From Sedimentitalea xiamensis (lineage in GTDB: Bacteria > Pseudomonadota > Alphaproteobacteria > Rhodobacterales > Rhodobacteraceae), in NCBI RefSeq assembly GCF_030164465.1, contig NZ_JASNJE010000001.1, forward strand, positions 248,001 to 312,000: a DNA stretch of 64,000 nucleotides. Reading direction: 5' to 3'. Shown here piece after piece: positions 16,991 through 27,753 of the stretch (position 1 is its first letter; each line of letters starts with the position of its first letter). The position numbers and the translations under genes are program-made. The notes under the pieces are model-generated. The model was not told where the DNA came from and made no database searches. It saw only the letters and a list, made by a program, of their open reading frames with translations.

Positions 16991-17974
16991 CTATCTGTCG
17001 TAGTGACCCGCCTGGTGCCAGCGCCAGGCGTCCGCGATCATCGTCTGCAACGACGATCGGGTCGGCGACCAGCCGAGCTCCCGCTCGGCCCGGACCGACC
17101 CCGACACCAGCTTCGTGCAATCGCCGCCGCGCCGGGGTCCGATGACGATCGGCACGTCGCGATTGGTGACGGACCGGGAATGGTCGATCACCTCGCGCAC
17201 GGAAAAGCCCGTTCCGGTTCCGAGGTTGAACACCCGGCTGCCCTTGCCCCGTTCCAGCCAGTTCAACCCCAGGACATGCGCATCCACCAGGTCGCAGACA
17301 TGCACATAATCCCGGATACAGGTGCCGTCGGGCGTGTCATAGTCGGTTCCAAAGACCGTCAGGGCATCCCGCTTGCCATCGATGGCGTCCAGCATCAGCG
17401 GCACAAGATGGGTTTCCGGGCGGTGGAATTCGCCGACTTCGGCCTCCGGGTCCGCCCCGGCCACGTTGAAATACCGGAAGATCACGTGCCGCAGCCCGTG
17501 CGCCGCCTCGAAGTCCCGCAGGATATCCTCTATCGCGCGTTTGGACGCGCCATAGGAATTCAGCGGCGCCTGCGGCGTATCCTCGTCCAGAACCACGTTG
17601 TCGTGGTCCCCATAGGTGGCGCAGGTAGACGAAAAGACGAAATCCAGGCAGCCGGCCTCGACCGCGGCTTCGATCAGGCACAGCGACCCGCTCACGTTGT
17701 TGCGCCAGTATTTCCCCGGCTCCGCCATCGCCTCGCCAACCTGGCTGAGGGCGGCGAAATGCATCACGGCGGCGGGGCGGTATTGCGCGAATACCTCGTT
17801 CAGCCGGGCGCGGTCCAGCAGGTCGCCCTGCTCGAACGGCCCGAACTTCACCGCATCCCGCCATCCCGTCACCAGGTTGTCATAGGTGACGGGCCTGTAT
17901 CCCGCCGCCGCCAGAGCCTTGCAGGCATGCGAACCGATATAGCCCGCGCCGCCGGTCACAAGAATGGTCTTCAC
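16991..17974 (-). CDS. galE: GalE, UDP-glucose 4-epimerase
   Basis: GalE interconverts UDP-glucose and UDP-galactose using tightly bound NAD. The 327-residue product has the Rossmann motif TGGAGYIGSHACKAL at residues 6-20, the catalytic Ser in FSSTCATYG, the catalytic YxxxK in SYGASKRAIED, and the family stretch FRYFNVAGADPE. It is 20 bases after galU, so both supply nucleotide sugars for the adjacent glycosyltransferases. Length and motifs are normal. Confidence 0.97.
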   Translation of the reverse strand: MKTILVTGGAGYIGSHACKALAAAGYRPVTYDNLVTGWRDAVKFGPFEQGDLLDRARLNEVFAQYRPAAVMHFAALSQVGEAMAEPGKYWRNNVSGSLCLIEAAVEAGCLDFVFSSTCATYGDHDNVVLDEDTPQAPLNSYGASKRAIEDILRDFEAAHGLRHVIFRYFNVAGADPEAEVGEFHRPETHLVPLMLDAIDGKRDALTVFGTDYDTPDGTCIRDYVHVCDLVDAHVLGLNWLERGKGSRVFNLGTGTGFSVREVIDHSRSVTNRDVPIVIGPRRGGDCTKLVSGSVRAERELGWSPTRSSLQTMIADAWRWHQAGHYDR

Positions 17975-17994
17975 TGACGAGTCTCCGCGCCGGC

Positions 17995-18888
17995 CTATTC
18001 GGCGGCCTTGTCCAGTTGCACCATTTCCCGCAGATACCGCGACAGTTCATCGCGCAGATCGTCCCGTGCAAGAGCGAAGGCGACCGTCGCCTGCAGGAAA
18101 CCCGCCTTGGAGCCGCAGTCGAACCGTTGTCCACGGAAGCGGTAGCCATGGACGGGAACGCTGTTCTCGATATCCTTGGCGATCGCATCGGTCAGCTGGA
18201 TTTCACCGCCCGCGCCCTGCCTCATCTGGTTGAGGTTGCGCAGAACCGACGGGCTCAGGATGTAGCGGCCGATGACCGCCAGGTTCGACGGCGCCTCTTC
18301 GGCCTTCGGCTTCTCGACCATGCCCTTGACCGACACGATCGAACCCATGTCCTCGGACACGTCGAGCACGCCATAGGAAGACGCCCGTTCCGGCGGCACT
18401 TCCATCGCGGCGACCATGTTGCCGCCGGTTTCGGCGTAGGCTTCCATCATCTGCTGAAGACAGGGGGTTTCGGCGGCGATCACGTCGTCCGGCAGCAGCA
18501 CCGCGAAAGGTTCGTTGGCGATCAGACGGCGGGCGCACCACACCGCATGGCCAAGACCCAGGGCCTTGTGCTGGCGGATATAGGCGATGGCCCCGCTTTC
18601 CATGTCGGTGCTCTTGAGGATCTTCAGCAGTTCCGTCTTGCCCTTGCTGCGCAATTCCTGCTCCAGCATCGGCGCGTTGTCGAAATAATCCTCCAGCGCG
18701 CCCTTGCCCCGGGACGTGACGAAGATGAACTCCTTGATCCCGGCGGCGCGGGCCTCGTCGATGGCATACTGAACCAGCGGGCGATCGACGAGCGTCATGA
18801 TTTCCTTCGGGACCGATTTGGTCGCAGGCAGGAACCGCGTTCCCATCCCTGCAACTGGAAAAATGGCTTTCGTTACTTTTCTGGTCAT
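17995..18888 (-). CDS. galU: GalU, UTP-glucose-1-phosphate uridylyltransferase
   Basis: GalU makes UDP-glucose from UTP and glucose 1-phosphate. The 297-residue protein starts MTRKVTKAIFPVAGMGTRFL and continues PATKSVPKEIMTLVDRPLVQ, the nucleotide-binding signature, with the later VKGMVEKPKAEEAPSNLAVI. The ATG at 18888 is preceded by a good AAGGAAGA ribosome-binding site; a 13-codon upstream extension is rejected. The 134 bases upstream, after the preceding glycosyltransferase, are relatively AT-rich and probably hold a promoter, but no clear -35/-10 pair was identified. Confidence 0.97.
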   Translation of the reverse strand: MTRKVTKAIFPVAGMGTRFLPATKSVPKEIMTLVDRPLVQYAIDEARAAGIKEFIFVTSRGKGALEDYFDNAPMLEQELRSKGKTELLKILKSTDMESGAIAYIRQHKALGLGHAVWCARRLIANEPFAVLLPDDVIAAETPCLQQMMEAYAETGGNMVAAMEVPPERASSYGVLDVSEDMGSIVSVKGMVEKPKAEEAPSNLAVIGRYILSPSVLRNLNQMRQGAGGEIQLTDAIAKDIENSVPVHGYRFRGQRFDCGSKAGFLQATVAFALARDDLRDELSRYLREMVQLDKAAE

Positions 18889-19022
18889 GGGTCTTCCTTG
18901 GTTCAACAATTCACGACTACAATACACGGCGTACTGTTACACCTTTTGATGACAAGTCACATCCGCGAACTTGTTTCAACCGGCCTGGCATCACGTTCCG
19001 CTTTCTGTTGCTTTTCCGACAG

Positions 19023-20243
19023 TCATTGCAATCCCCGCACTTCGCGGATCCGGTCGATCTCCGAACGCACACGCCGACCGAACGTCCAGAAGGAAATCAG
19101 GGGTTGGGTTCTTTCGCTCTTGCCGAACATGCCGCCAGTCTGTTCCCAATACCCGTCGTTGGTGAATCGGACCTTATGAAACAACCCGGTCGGCGACAAT
19201 CGGATCACTGTGACCGAGCCATTTTTCGCCAATGCCTGCGCCCGAAGACGCGAACGGGACCAGAAGCGGCCGCTCAGAACCGATGGCGGCCCGAGCTTTT
19301 GCCAGACGAAGGGGCGAAAGGCCTCCTTCGGATGCGCCAGCCGCGGCATGAGCGCGCGCTCCCGCGCCAGTCCGGCGCGCCATCCCCTCTCGAAGCTTTC
19401 CATCAGCCGGCGCACGTCGCGCGGCTCAAGCCTGCCATCGATCATCCGGGTCAAAGCGCGGCGGCGCTGATCCGCCTTCAGGCGGCGCAACAGATCGGGC
19501 AGCCGCGCTTCATCGCAATGTTTGCGCAGGAACACCGCCCAGCTTTCCCCCAGATCGGACAGGTCCCGCGCAACTCCCTTCGCGCGCCGCACGTCATTGG
19601 CGCCGCGATGGACCTGCGCCAGCGGTGCAATCGCGGTGCAATGTCCCAGGTCGGCCAGCCGCAGATTGAGGTCCGTGTCCCCCAGGCCGGTGCGAAACAC
19701 CGGATCGAAGCCGCCGATATCCGCCAGGACCGACCGGCGCACCGCCATGTTGGTGGCCACGGTCCGGATCGCCCGGTCCGCGGTGGCCGAAAACATCACG
19801 CTGCCCTCTCCCGCCAGTTCGATCGGCCCGGTCTTTCCGGTTCTGTCGACCCATTCCGCCTTGTTCCGGAACGAAATGCCGTTGCGGCCCCGCACGAAAC
19901 CGCCCGCCGCCACGACCTCCTGCCGGGCAAAGGGCGCGATCAGGTAATGCAGCCACGTCGGTTCCGGCACCGAAATATCGTCGATGAAGGCCACGATCTC
20001 CCCGGCGGCGGATTCGATTCCGACATTGCGCGCCGCCGAAACATTGGCGGTGTCGCATGCGACCAGCCTGGCATGCGCCGCCTGGGGCAAATCACGCATC
20101 GCCGTGCAACTGTCCGGATCGGCAACGACCACCACTTCAAAGCGATGATACATCAACTGCGCCACCCCGGTCAGGCACCGGCGCAGGGCTTCCGGCCGTT
20201 GCCTGCTGACGATCACCACGCTGACCGTCAGCGCATCGCTCAT
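19023..20243 (-). CDS. GT2-family glycosyltransferase
   Basis: A 406-residue protein whose first ~240 residues are a GT-A glycosyltransferase domain: VSVVIVSRQRPEALRRCLTG, NVSAARNVGIESAAGEIVAF, a metal-site-like IDDISVPEP, and the acceptor-side GGFDPVFRTGLGDTDLNLRL. The C-terminal ~150 residues are basic and unrecognised. The ATG at 20243 overlaps the kdsB stop (ATGA) and coupling to kdsB suggests a role in LPS core or another Kdo-linked glycan. The open frame continues upstream inside kdsB and is not used. Confidence 0.8.
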   Translation of the reverse strand: MSDALTVSVVIVSRQRPEALRRCLTGVAQLMYHRFEVVVVADPDSCTAMRDLPQAAHARLVACDTANVSAARNVGIESAAGEIVAFIDDISVPEPTWLHYLIAPFARQEVVAAGGFVRGRNGISFRNKAEWVDRTGKTGPIELAGEGSVMFSATADRAIRTVATNMAVRRSVLADIGGFDPVFRTGLGDTDLNLRLADLGHCTAIAPLAQVHRGANDVRRAKGVARDLSDLGESWAVFLRKHCDEARLPDLLRRLKADQRRRALTRMIDGRLEPRDVRRLMESFERGWRAGLARERALMPRLAHPKEAFRPFVWQKLGPPSVLSGRFWSRSRLRAQALAKNGSVTVIRLSPTGLFHKVRFTNDGYWEQTGGMFGKSERTQPLISFWTFGRRVRSEIDRIREVRGLQ

Positions 20244-21043
20244 TCCAGACCCATCTCGCGCATCATCCGCTCCAGCCGCGGCACGTCCTCGGGATTGTTC
20301 AGCTCCCAGAACTGGCGGCCCCGCGCCTCGACCTCGACGCACAGAACCTTGCGGCCGTTCTCCATGAAGCGCAACTGCTCCAGCCCTTCCAGCTGTTCGA
20401 GCGGGCCGGTGGGCCAGGCCGGATAGGCCGCCAGCGCATCCGGTCGGTAGGCATAGACACCGACATGGTGGAACACCGGCGTCTCCTCGTCGTCGCCGTA
20501 GCGCCGGGAGGTGAAGGGAATCACCTCCTTGGAGAAATACATCGCGCTGTGATCCGCGGCGAAGACGGCCGTGGTTCCGCCGACGCGGCCCTCGCGCCGG
20601 TCCGCGAGAAACCCGTTCAGCGCCGCCCCGTCGCAGCGCAACACCGGCGTGGCCACGCCCGCATCGGGGGCGGCGCGCAGCCCGGCGACCAGATCCTCGA
20701 TGAACCAGTGCGGCGTCAGCGGCGCATCCCCCTGAAGGTTCACCACGATGTCGAACCCTCCGCCCAGCGCCGCGTGGGTTTCGGCGCAGCGTTCGGTTCC
20801 GTTGGCGCAGTCCGAAGAGGTCATCACCACCTCGGCCCCGAACGCCTCGCAGGCTTCCCGGATACGCGCGTCATCGGTCGCCACGACGACGCGGTCGACA
20901 CCCGACACCTCCCGCGCGGCGCGCCAGGACCGTTCGATGAGGCTGCGCGAAACGCCCGTTGCCCCGGTCAGCGGAACAAGCGGTTTCCCCGGATAGCGGG
21001 TCGACGCGAACCGCGCCGGGATGGCGACCAGGACCGGCATCAC
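20240..21043 (-). CDS. kdsB: KdsB, CMP-Kdo synthetase
   Basis: KdsB activates Kdo as CMP-Kdo for lipid A core assembly. The 267-residue product begins with the nucleotidyltransferase motif VAIPARFASTRYPGKPLVPL and has RVVVATDDARI, VVNLQGDAPL and MYFSKEVIPF, all typical of KdsB. It overlaps both neighbours by four bases: the cysQ-like gene upstream and the glycosyltransferase downstream. With kdsD at 7533 it gives two steps of Kdo activation within this window. Confidence 0.96.
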   Translation of the reverse strand: MMPVLVAIPARFASTRYPGKPLVPLTGATGVSRSLIERSWRAAREVSGVDRVVVATDDARIREACEAFGAEVVMTSSDCANGTERCAETHAALGGGFDIVVNLQGDAPLTPHWFIEDLVAGLRAAPDAGVATPVLRCDGAALNGFLADRREGRVGGTTAVFAADHSAMYFSKEVIPFTSRRYGDDEETPVFHHVGVYAYRPDALAAYPAWPTGPLEQLEGLEQLRFMENGRKVLCVEVEARGRQFWELNNPEDVPRLERMMREMGLE

Positions 21044-21837
21044 GCCTCCTTCAGACCGACGCCCGGCGCATGGGCGATGAAGAACGGGTTGGCGTAGCCC
21101 GGCTTGCCATAGGTCAGCGGGCTGTGATCGTCAAAGCGCACGACGCTGCCGCCGGCGCCGGCCAGAACCGCATGCCCTGCCGCCGTGTCCCATTCCATGG
21201 TGCGCCCGACCCGCGGATAGAGATCCGCCTCGCCGGTCGCCACCAGGCAGAATTTCAGCGAGGATCCCGCGCTCTTCATGTCCTTGACCGCGTATTTTCC
21301 GATGTAATCGTCGGTGGCCTGGTCGCGGTGCGACTTGGACGCCACCACCATCAGCGCCGCGTTGTCGGGCTTCGCCACGCGGATCGGGCTGGTCGGTCCG
21401 GCAGAGCCCTTGTCGAGCGCCCCGGTCTCCTCGACCGATTGCCCGTCCGCCAGGGTGTAGAACATGCGCCCCTTGGCCGGGGCATAGACCACGCCCCGCG
21501 TCGGAACGCCGTTTTCGACCAGGGCGATATTCACCGTGAAATCGCCGCGGCGGTGGATGAACTCCTTGGTGCCGTCCAGCGGATCGACGATCAGGAACGT
21601 GTCGCCGCGCGCGCTGTGACTGTCGGCCTGTTCCTCGGTCACCAGCATCATGTCGGGAAAGGCGGCGCGCAGACCGGCCGAGATGATCACATCCGCCGCC
21701 TCGTCCGCCGCCGTCACCGGGCTGTCGTCGGATTTGACCTTCACGTCGAAATCGTCGGCATCGTAGATCTCCATGATCTTGTCGCCGGCCTCCAGCGCCA
21801 GTCTTCGGATCACGGGGATAAGGGTGTCATAGGTCAC
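21040..21837 (-). CDS. cysQ: 3'(2'),5'-bisphosphate nucleotidase (CysQ-like PAP phosphatase)
   Basis: An inositol-monophosphatase-family enzyme likely hydrolysing 3'-phosphoadenosine 5'-phosphate (PAP), the by-product of PAPS-dependent sulfotransferases and sulfate assimilation. The 265-residue protein has the metal-binding motifs VTEEQ, IVDPLDGTKEFIHR and RTMEWDTAAGHAVL. The GTG at 21837 is chosen because GGAG lies seven bases upstream and it gives the typical N-terminus TYDTLIPVIRRLALEAG; ATG codons further upstream lack a ribosome-binding site. Being in one operon with glycosyltransferases and upstream of a sulfotransferase supports a PAP-clearing role. Confidence 0.88.
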   Translation of the reverse strand: MTYDTLIPVIRRLALEAGDKIMEIYDADDFDVKVKSDDSPVTAADEAADVIISAGLRAAFPDMMLVTEEQADSHSARGDTFLIVDPLDGTKEFIHRRGDFTVNIALVENGVPTRGVVYAPAKGRMFYTLADGQSVEETGALDKGSAGPTSPIRVAKPDNAALMVVASKSHRDQATDDYIGKYAVKDMKSAGSSLKFCLVATGEADLYPRVGRTMEWDTAAGHAVLAGAGGSVVRFDDHSPLTYGKPGYANPFFIAHAPGVGLKEA

Positions 21838-21865
21838 TCGGCTGCTCCAGTCACGGTTTGGCATG

Positions 21866-21894
21866 TTGATGTGTCGCGGTCGCACTCTTATGCT
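21866..21894 (+). promoter_or_regulatory. Candidate promoter for the ABC-2 permease gene
   Basis: A -35 TTGATG (21866-21871) and a -10 TATGCT (21889-21894) are separated by 17 bases in the divergent region between the cysQ-like gene and the permease. On the minus strand a TTGCCG / CATAAG pair (21915-21910 and 21893-21888) overlaps it, so the two divergent promoters may share their -10 region. Confidence 0.35.
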
Positions 21895-21965
21895 GCGCCG
21901 GCAACGGAACGGCAAGAATTCAGTGTCAGGATTGCCTGACTCACTGTTTCACGGGATCGCGGTCG

Positions 21966-22787
21966 ATGTTCAGATACTCCAGACGCCGGACCAGGGCGGC
22001 CGGCGCGACCCAGATGATGGAACTGATCTTCCATTCCATCGTGCGCAGCATCCGCAAATCCGACAGGAACGCCTTTGTCGCCATCCTGCGGAACATGCTC
22101 CAGGTGGTGCTGTTCGTGCTGGTCTTCTATTTCATGTTCATCGTCCTGGGCCTGCGCAGCACCGCGGTGCGCGGCGATTTCCTGCTTTATGTCATGTCGG
22201 GCATCTTCCTGTTCATGTGCCACGCCAAGGCGGTGAGCGCCGTGGCGGGGGCCGAGGGGCCGAATTCCCCGATGATGCAGCACGCCCCGATGAACACGAT
22301 CGTCGCCATCGCCGCGGCGGCGCTGGGCTCGCTTTACGTGCAGACCCTGTCGATGCTCGCGATCCTCTACATCTATCACGCCGCCTTCACGCCGGTGGAG
22401 ATCGACCAGCCCATCGCCGCCTACGGGATGATGCTGCTCGCGTGGTTCACCGGCTGTGCGGTCGGCCTGATCTTCCTGGTGCTGAAACCCTGGTTTCCCA
22501 CCGCGGTCGGCATCATGACCACCATCTACCAGCGCGCCAACGTCATCGCCTCGGGCAAGATGTTCCTGGCCAACACGCTGCCCGGCTTCATGCTCGCCAT
22601 GTTCGACTGGAACCCGCTGTTTCACACCATCGACCAAGCGCGCGGCTTCATTTTCATCAACTACAACCCGCATTACAGCAACTGGGAATACGCTGCCTGG
22701 GTCGGCGTCGTGCTGGTGATGATCGGCCTGATGGGCGAATTCTACACCCGCCGCCACGTCTCGGTCAGCTGGGGCGCGCGCCGCTGA
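21966..22787 (+). CDS. ABC-2-type polysaccharide export permease (KpsM-like)
   Basis: A 273-residue membrane protein with about six hydrophobic helices (from VVLFVLVFYFMFIVLGL near residue 47 to VGVVLVMIGLMG near 245), the topology of ABC-2 permeases such as KpsM/Wzm that export polysaccharides. It ends with MGEFYTRRHVSVSWGARR, typical of the Rhodobacterales subgroup. It is divergent from the kdsB operon. No cognate ATP-binding subunit is present in this window, so it is either an orphan partnered from elsewhere or exports with a remote ATPase. Confidence 0.82.
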   Translation: MFRYSRRRTRAAGATQMMELIFHSIVRSIRKSDRNAFVAILRNMLQVVLFVLVFYFMFIVLGLRSTAVRGDFLLYVMSGIFLFMCHAKAVSAVAGAEGPNSPMMQHAPMNTIVAIAAAALGSLYVQTLSMLAILYIYHAAFTPVEIDQPIAAYGMMLLAWFTGCAVGLIFLVLKPWFPTAVGIMTTIYQRANVIASGKMFLANTLPGFMLAMFDWNPLFHTIDQARGFIFINYNPHYSNWEYAAWVGVVLVMIGLMGEFYTRRHVSVSWGARR

Positions 22788-22794
22788 ACCCGGC

Positions 22795-23397
22795 TCAGGT
22801 CACGACCCGCAGCGTCAGATTGATCCGCCCGCCCGCCGGCAGCAGGCGGGACGATCCGAACCGGATCCGGTCGACGCCATGATAGGCCAACCGCGCCGCG
22901 CCGCCCATGACCACCACGTCGCCCGACGTCAGCCAGACCGATTCCGTCTTGCCGCCCCGCGTGCGGCTGCCGATCCGGAACAGCCCGTCGTCGCCCAGCG
23001 ACACCGACACCACCGGCCAGGAGAAATCCGCCTCGTCCCGGTCCTGGTGCAGTCCCATGCGCGCGCCTTCGCCATACCAGTTGACCAGGCAGCACTCCGG
23101 TTGCCGCGACAGCCCGGTCACCTCGTCCCAGATCCGCAGGATTCCGGCCGGGATGTCCGGCCAGGCCGCGCCGCCGGGATGATGCGTGACATAGCGATAC
23201 CCGGCCCGGTCCGAATACCAGCCGAAACGGCCCGCGGAAGACATCCGCACCGACATCGGCCTGCCAAGGGATGTCTGCGGCGCGAACAGCGGCGCCGCGC
23301 GCAGGATCTGGCGCACCTCCTCCACGATCCGCGCCTGCTCCGGCGGCGGCAGAAACCCCTTGAAGATCCCGGCGCCGCGCAGTTCGAGCCTTGCCAT
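22795..23397 (-). CDS. alkB: AlkB-family Fe(II)/2-oxoglutarate dioxygenase
   Basis: A 200-residue protein of the AlkB family, which repairs N-alkylated DNA bases by oxidative demethylation. The iron ligands are visible as His117 and Asp119 (GLHQDRDE) and His173 (AYHGVDR), and 2-oxoglutarate binding by RINLTLR (residues 191-197). The substrate-lid region GRFGWYSDRAGYRY is also typical. It converges with the permease gene with seven bases between stops. No Ada gene is adjacent. Confidence 0.95.
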   Translation of the reverse strand: MARLELRGAGIFKGFLPPPEQARIVEEVRQILRAAPLFAPQTSLGRPMSVRMSSAGRFGWYSDRAGYRYVTHHPGGAAWPDIPAGILRIWDEVTGLSRQPECCLVNWYGEGARMGLHQDRDEADFSWPVVSVSLGDDGLFRIGSRTRGGKTESVWLTSGDVVVMGGAARLAYHGVDRIRFGSSRLLPAGGRINLTLRVVT

Positions 23398-23470
23398 CCG
23401 CCGTTTTCCACTCCTTAACAGAACGCCTGAATAATTCGCCCGGATTCGCGAAATCGGACGCGCGTCGATG

Positions 23471-23502
23471 GTTGCAGCCCCCCGATGCGCTCCCTATATA
23501 CG
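23471..23502 (+). promoter_or_regulatory. Heat-shock (sigma-32) promoter for dnaK
   Basis: GTTG (23471-23474), then 18 bases, then CCTATATACG (23493-23502). The published alphaproteobacterial sigma-32 consensus is CTTG-N17/18-CYTATNTNNG, so this matches with a single mismatch (first base of the -35). The start codon of dnaK lies about 110 bases downstream. The assignment is by motif and by the known heat-shock control of dnaK. Confidence 0.7.
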
Positions 23503-23610
23503 CCGGGACGCACGGTGAGCGGAACCGCGGCCGTGCCTGTGGATCGGGGTCAGGATGCCGAAACGGGTTCAGACCTCGGGTAATCGCCTTGAAGCAAGAA
23601 GGGATCAAAG

Positions 23611-25524
<1,914 letters not shown>

Positions 25525-25545
25525 GGCACGGGCCTGAACCTGGAC

Positions 25546-25572
25546 GGGCCGGCCTGGAAAACGGGTCGGCCC
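25546..25572 (+). other. Intergenic hairpin between dnaK and dnaJ
   Basis: GGGCCG and CGGCCC form a six-base stem around a 15-base interior that can extend with CCT/GG pairs. There is no U-tract, so it is more likely an mRNA stability or differential-expression element inside the dnaK-dnaJ transcript than a terminator. Function is inferred. Confidence 0.35.
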
Positions 25573-25600
25573 TCTGCCGTTCAGACAGGAGGACGACGAG

Positions 25601-26740
25601 ATGTCCAAACGTGATTTCTATGACGTGCTCGGCGTGTCCAAGGGCGCATCGGCGGACGAAATAAAGAAAGCCTACCGCAGCAAGGCCAAGGAACTGCACC
25701 CGGACCGCAATTCGGACAACCCGAAGGCGGAAAGCCAGTTCAAGGAAGCCAACGAAGCCTACGAGATCCTCAAGGACGCGAACAAGAAGGCCGCCTATGA
25801 CCGCTATGGCCACGCCGCTTTCGAAGGCGGGGGCGGCGGCCCGCGTCCGGGCCATGGCTTTGGCGGCGGCGATTTCTCCTCCGCCTTCTCCGATGTTTTC
25901 GACGATCTGTTCGGCGATTTCATGGGCGGTCAGCGCGGCGGCGGACGGCGCGCGGCGCGCGGCTCCGACCTGCGCTACAACCTGCGCGTCACCATGGAAG
26001 ACGCCTATTCCGGCCTCCAGAAATCGATCCATGTGCCCACCGCCGTGGCCTGTTCCGCCTGTGACGGCAACGGTGCCGAAGGCGGCGCGGAACCGACGAC
26101 CTGCCCGACCTGTTCCGGCATGGGCAAGGTCCGCGCACAACAGGGCTTCTTCACCGTCGAGCGCACCTGCCCGACCTGCTCGGGTCTCGGGCAGATCATC
26201 AAGAATCCCTGCAAGACCTGCGGCGGACAGGGCCGGGTCGAAAAGGACCGGGCGCTGAACGTCAACATTCCCGCCGGCGTCGAAACCGGCACCCGCATCC
26301 GTCTCGCCGGCGAAGGCGAAGCCGGGATGCGCGGCGGGCCACCGGGCGATCTCTACATCTTCGTGGAGGTCCAGGCCCACGACCTGTTCGAACGCGACGG
26401 CACCAACCTCTATTGCCGCGTGCCCGTGAGCATGGCCAAGGCGGCGCTCGGCGGCGCGATCGAGGTGCCGACGATCGACGGTGGCCGCGGCCGGGTGCAG
26501 ATCCCTGCGGGCAGCCAGTCGGGCCGCCAGATGCGCCTGCGCGGCAAGGGCATGCCCGCCCTGCGCGGCGGCGGCATCGGCGACATGTTCATCGAACTGG
26601 CCGTCGAGACCCCGGTCAACCTGACCAGCCGGCAAAAGGAACTGCTGCGCGAGTTCGAGGATCTGAGCGAAGACAACAATCCCGAATCCAAGACCTTCTT
26701 CTCCTCCGTCAAGTCCTTCTGGGACGGGATGAAGGGCTGA
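25601..26740 (+). CDS. dnaJ: DnaJ, Hsp40 co-chaperone
   Basis: DnaJ stimulates DnaK ATPase and delivers clients. The 379-residue protein has the J domain with His33-Pro34-Asp35, a Gly/Phe-rich linker (about 75-110), four zinc-binding repeats [24 protein letters not shown] and CKTCGGQG, and the C-terminal substrate-binding domain. It is a complete type I DnaJ. A strong CAGGAGG ribosome-binding site precedes the ATG, and an intrinsic terminator follows its stop. Confidence 0.99.
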   Translation: MSKRDFYDVLGVSKGASADEIKKAYRSKAKELHPDRNSDNPKAESQFKEANEAYEILKDANKKAAYDRYGHAAFEGGGGGPRPGHGFGGGDFSSAFSDVFDDLFGDFMGGQRGGGRRAARGSDLRYNLRVTMEDAYSGLQKSIHVPTAVACSACDGNGAEGGAEPTTCPTCSGMGKVRAQQGFFTVERTCPTCSGLGQIIKNPCKTCGGQGRVEKDRALNVNIPAGVETGTRIRLAGEGEAGMRGGPPGDLYIFVEVQAHDLFERDGTNLYCRVPVSMAKAALGGAIEVPTIDGGRGRVQIPAGSQSGRQMRLRGKGMPALRGGGIGDMFIELAVETPVNLTSRQKELLREFEDLSEDNNPESKTFFSSVKSFWDGMKG

Positions 26741-26775
26741 CCACGCCACCGCGCCCACCAAAACGCTGCGAACCG

Positions 26776-26804
26776 ACGCCGGCCCCGACAGGCCGGCGTT
26801 TTTT
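26776..26804 (+). terminator. Intrinsic terminator after dnaK-dnaJ
   Basis: A nine-base perfect stem ACGCCGGCC / GGCCGGCGT with loop CCGACA is followed by a T-run (TTTTTT counting the last stem base). It lies 36 bases after the dnaJ stop. This is a textbook rho-independent terminator. Confidence 0.93.
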
Positions 26805-26889
26805 GTGCCCGACGACCGCGATGCACGCGATATGCACAGCGTATGTACGCCTGGCACACCCCCGTTTCGCCGCCGGCGCGGGCGGGCAT

Positions 26890-26906
26890 TAACCGGATAT
26901 TCACCT
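26890..26906 (+). promoter_or_regulatory. CtrA-box-like site upstream of radC
   Basis: TTAA-N7-TTCACC, one mismatch from TTAA-N7-TTAACC, located 21 bases before the preferred radC start. It is one of four such sites in the window. In Rhodobacterales CtrA is known to control motility and some competence and DNA-repair genes; binding here is inferred. Confidence 0.4.
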
Positions 26907-26926
26907 CGCGGGCGGATCGTCGCCCC

Positions 26927-27685
26927 ATGACCAACGGCCACTCCTTTCACGAAGCGCCCATGCTGTTTGACAGCGACGAGGTCCCCGTCACCCCGCTTCC
27001 GGGCGGGCGGCTGCCCTCCTATATCGCCGATCACCGGCAACGCCTGCGCGACCGGTTCATGCAGGGCGGCGCGGCGGCGATGCCCGATTACGAACTGCTG
27101 GAACTGGTGCTGTTCCGGTCGATCCCGCGCCGTGACGTCAAACCGCTCGCCCGCGCCCTGCTCGACGCGTTCGGAGACTTCAACAGGGTTCTCGCCGCCC
27201 CGCCCGACCGGCTCGCCCGCATCAAGGGCGTCGGCGACGCGGTGGTGGCCGATCTCAAGATCCTCGAGGCTGCGGCGCACCGCATGGCCCGCTCCAAAGT
27301 TTTGAAAACCCACGTCATTTCCAGTTGGGACGCGATCATCGACTATTGTCACACCACCATGGCCCATCGCGAGACCGAACAGTTCCGCGTGCTGTATCTC
27401 GACCGCAAGAACGTGCTGATCGCGGACGAGGAACAGGCGCGCGGAACGGTCGATCATGTGCCTGTCTACCCGCGCGAAGTGGCGAAACGCGCGCTGGAAC
27501 TGAACGCCTCGGCCCTCATCCTGGTGCATAATCATCCCTCCGGCGACCCGACGCCGTCAGAGGCAGACATCGACATGACGAACCGGGTGCAGGCCGCCTG
27601 CGCCGCGCTGGGGCTGACCCTGCACGATCACCTGATCATCGGAAAATCCACCGAACTCAGCTTTCGCGCACAAGGTTATCTTTAG
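26927..27685 (+). CDS. radC: RadC family JAMM-motif protein
   Basis: A 252-residue RadC protein. It has a helix-hairpin-helix segment (VLAAPPDRLARIKGVGDAVV) and a C-terminal JAMM metal site LVHNHPSGDPTPSEADIDMT, with the HxH and SxxD ligands intact. RadC is widespread but its biochemical role remains uncertain; links to recombination and competence have been reported. The ATG at 26927 is preferred; ATGs at 26843 and 26960 are in frame, and none has a strong ribosome-binding site. A CtrA-like site overlaps the likely promoter. Confidence 0.88.
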   Translation: MTNGHSFHEAPMLFDSDEVPVTPLPGGRLPSYIADHRQRLRDRFMQGGAAAMPDYELLELVLFRSIPRRDVKPLARALLDAFGDFNRVLAAPPDRLARIKGVGDAVVADLKILEAAAHRMARSKVLKTHVISSWDAIIDYCHTTMAHRETEQFRVLYLDRKNVLIADEEQARGTVDHVPVYPREVAKRALELNASALILVHNHPSGDPTPSEADIDMTNRVQAACAALGLTLHDHLIIGKSTELSFRAQGYL

Positions 27686-27753
27686 AATTCAGAGACTAAG
27701 CATTCCAGGTAGCCGGTGCCCTGCGGGGTCGGGCAGGCCGGATCAGGGTGCGC

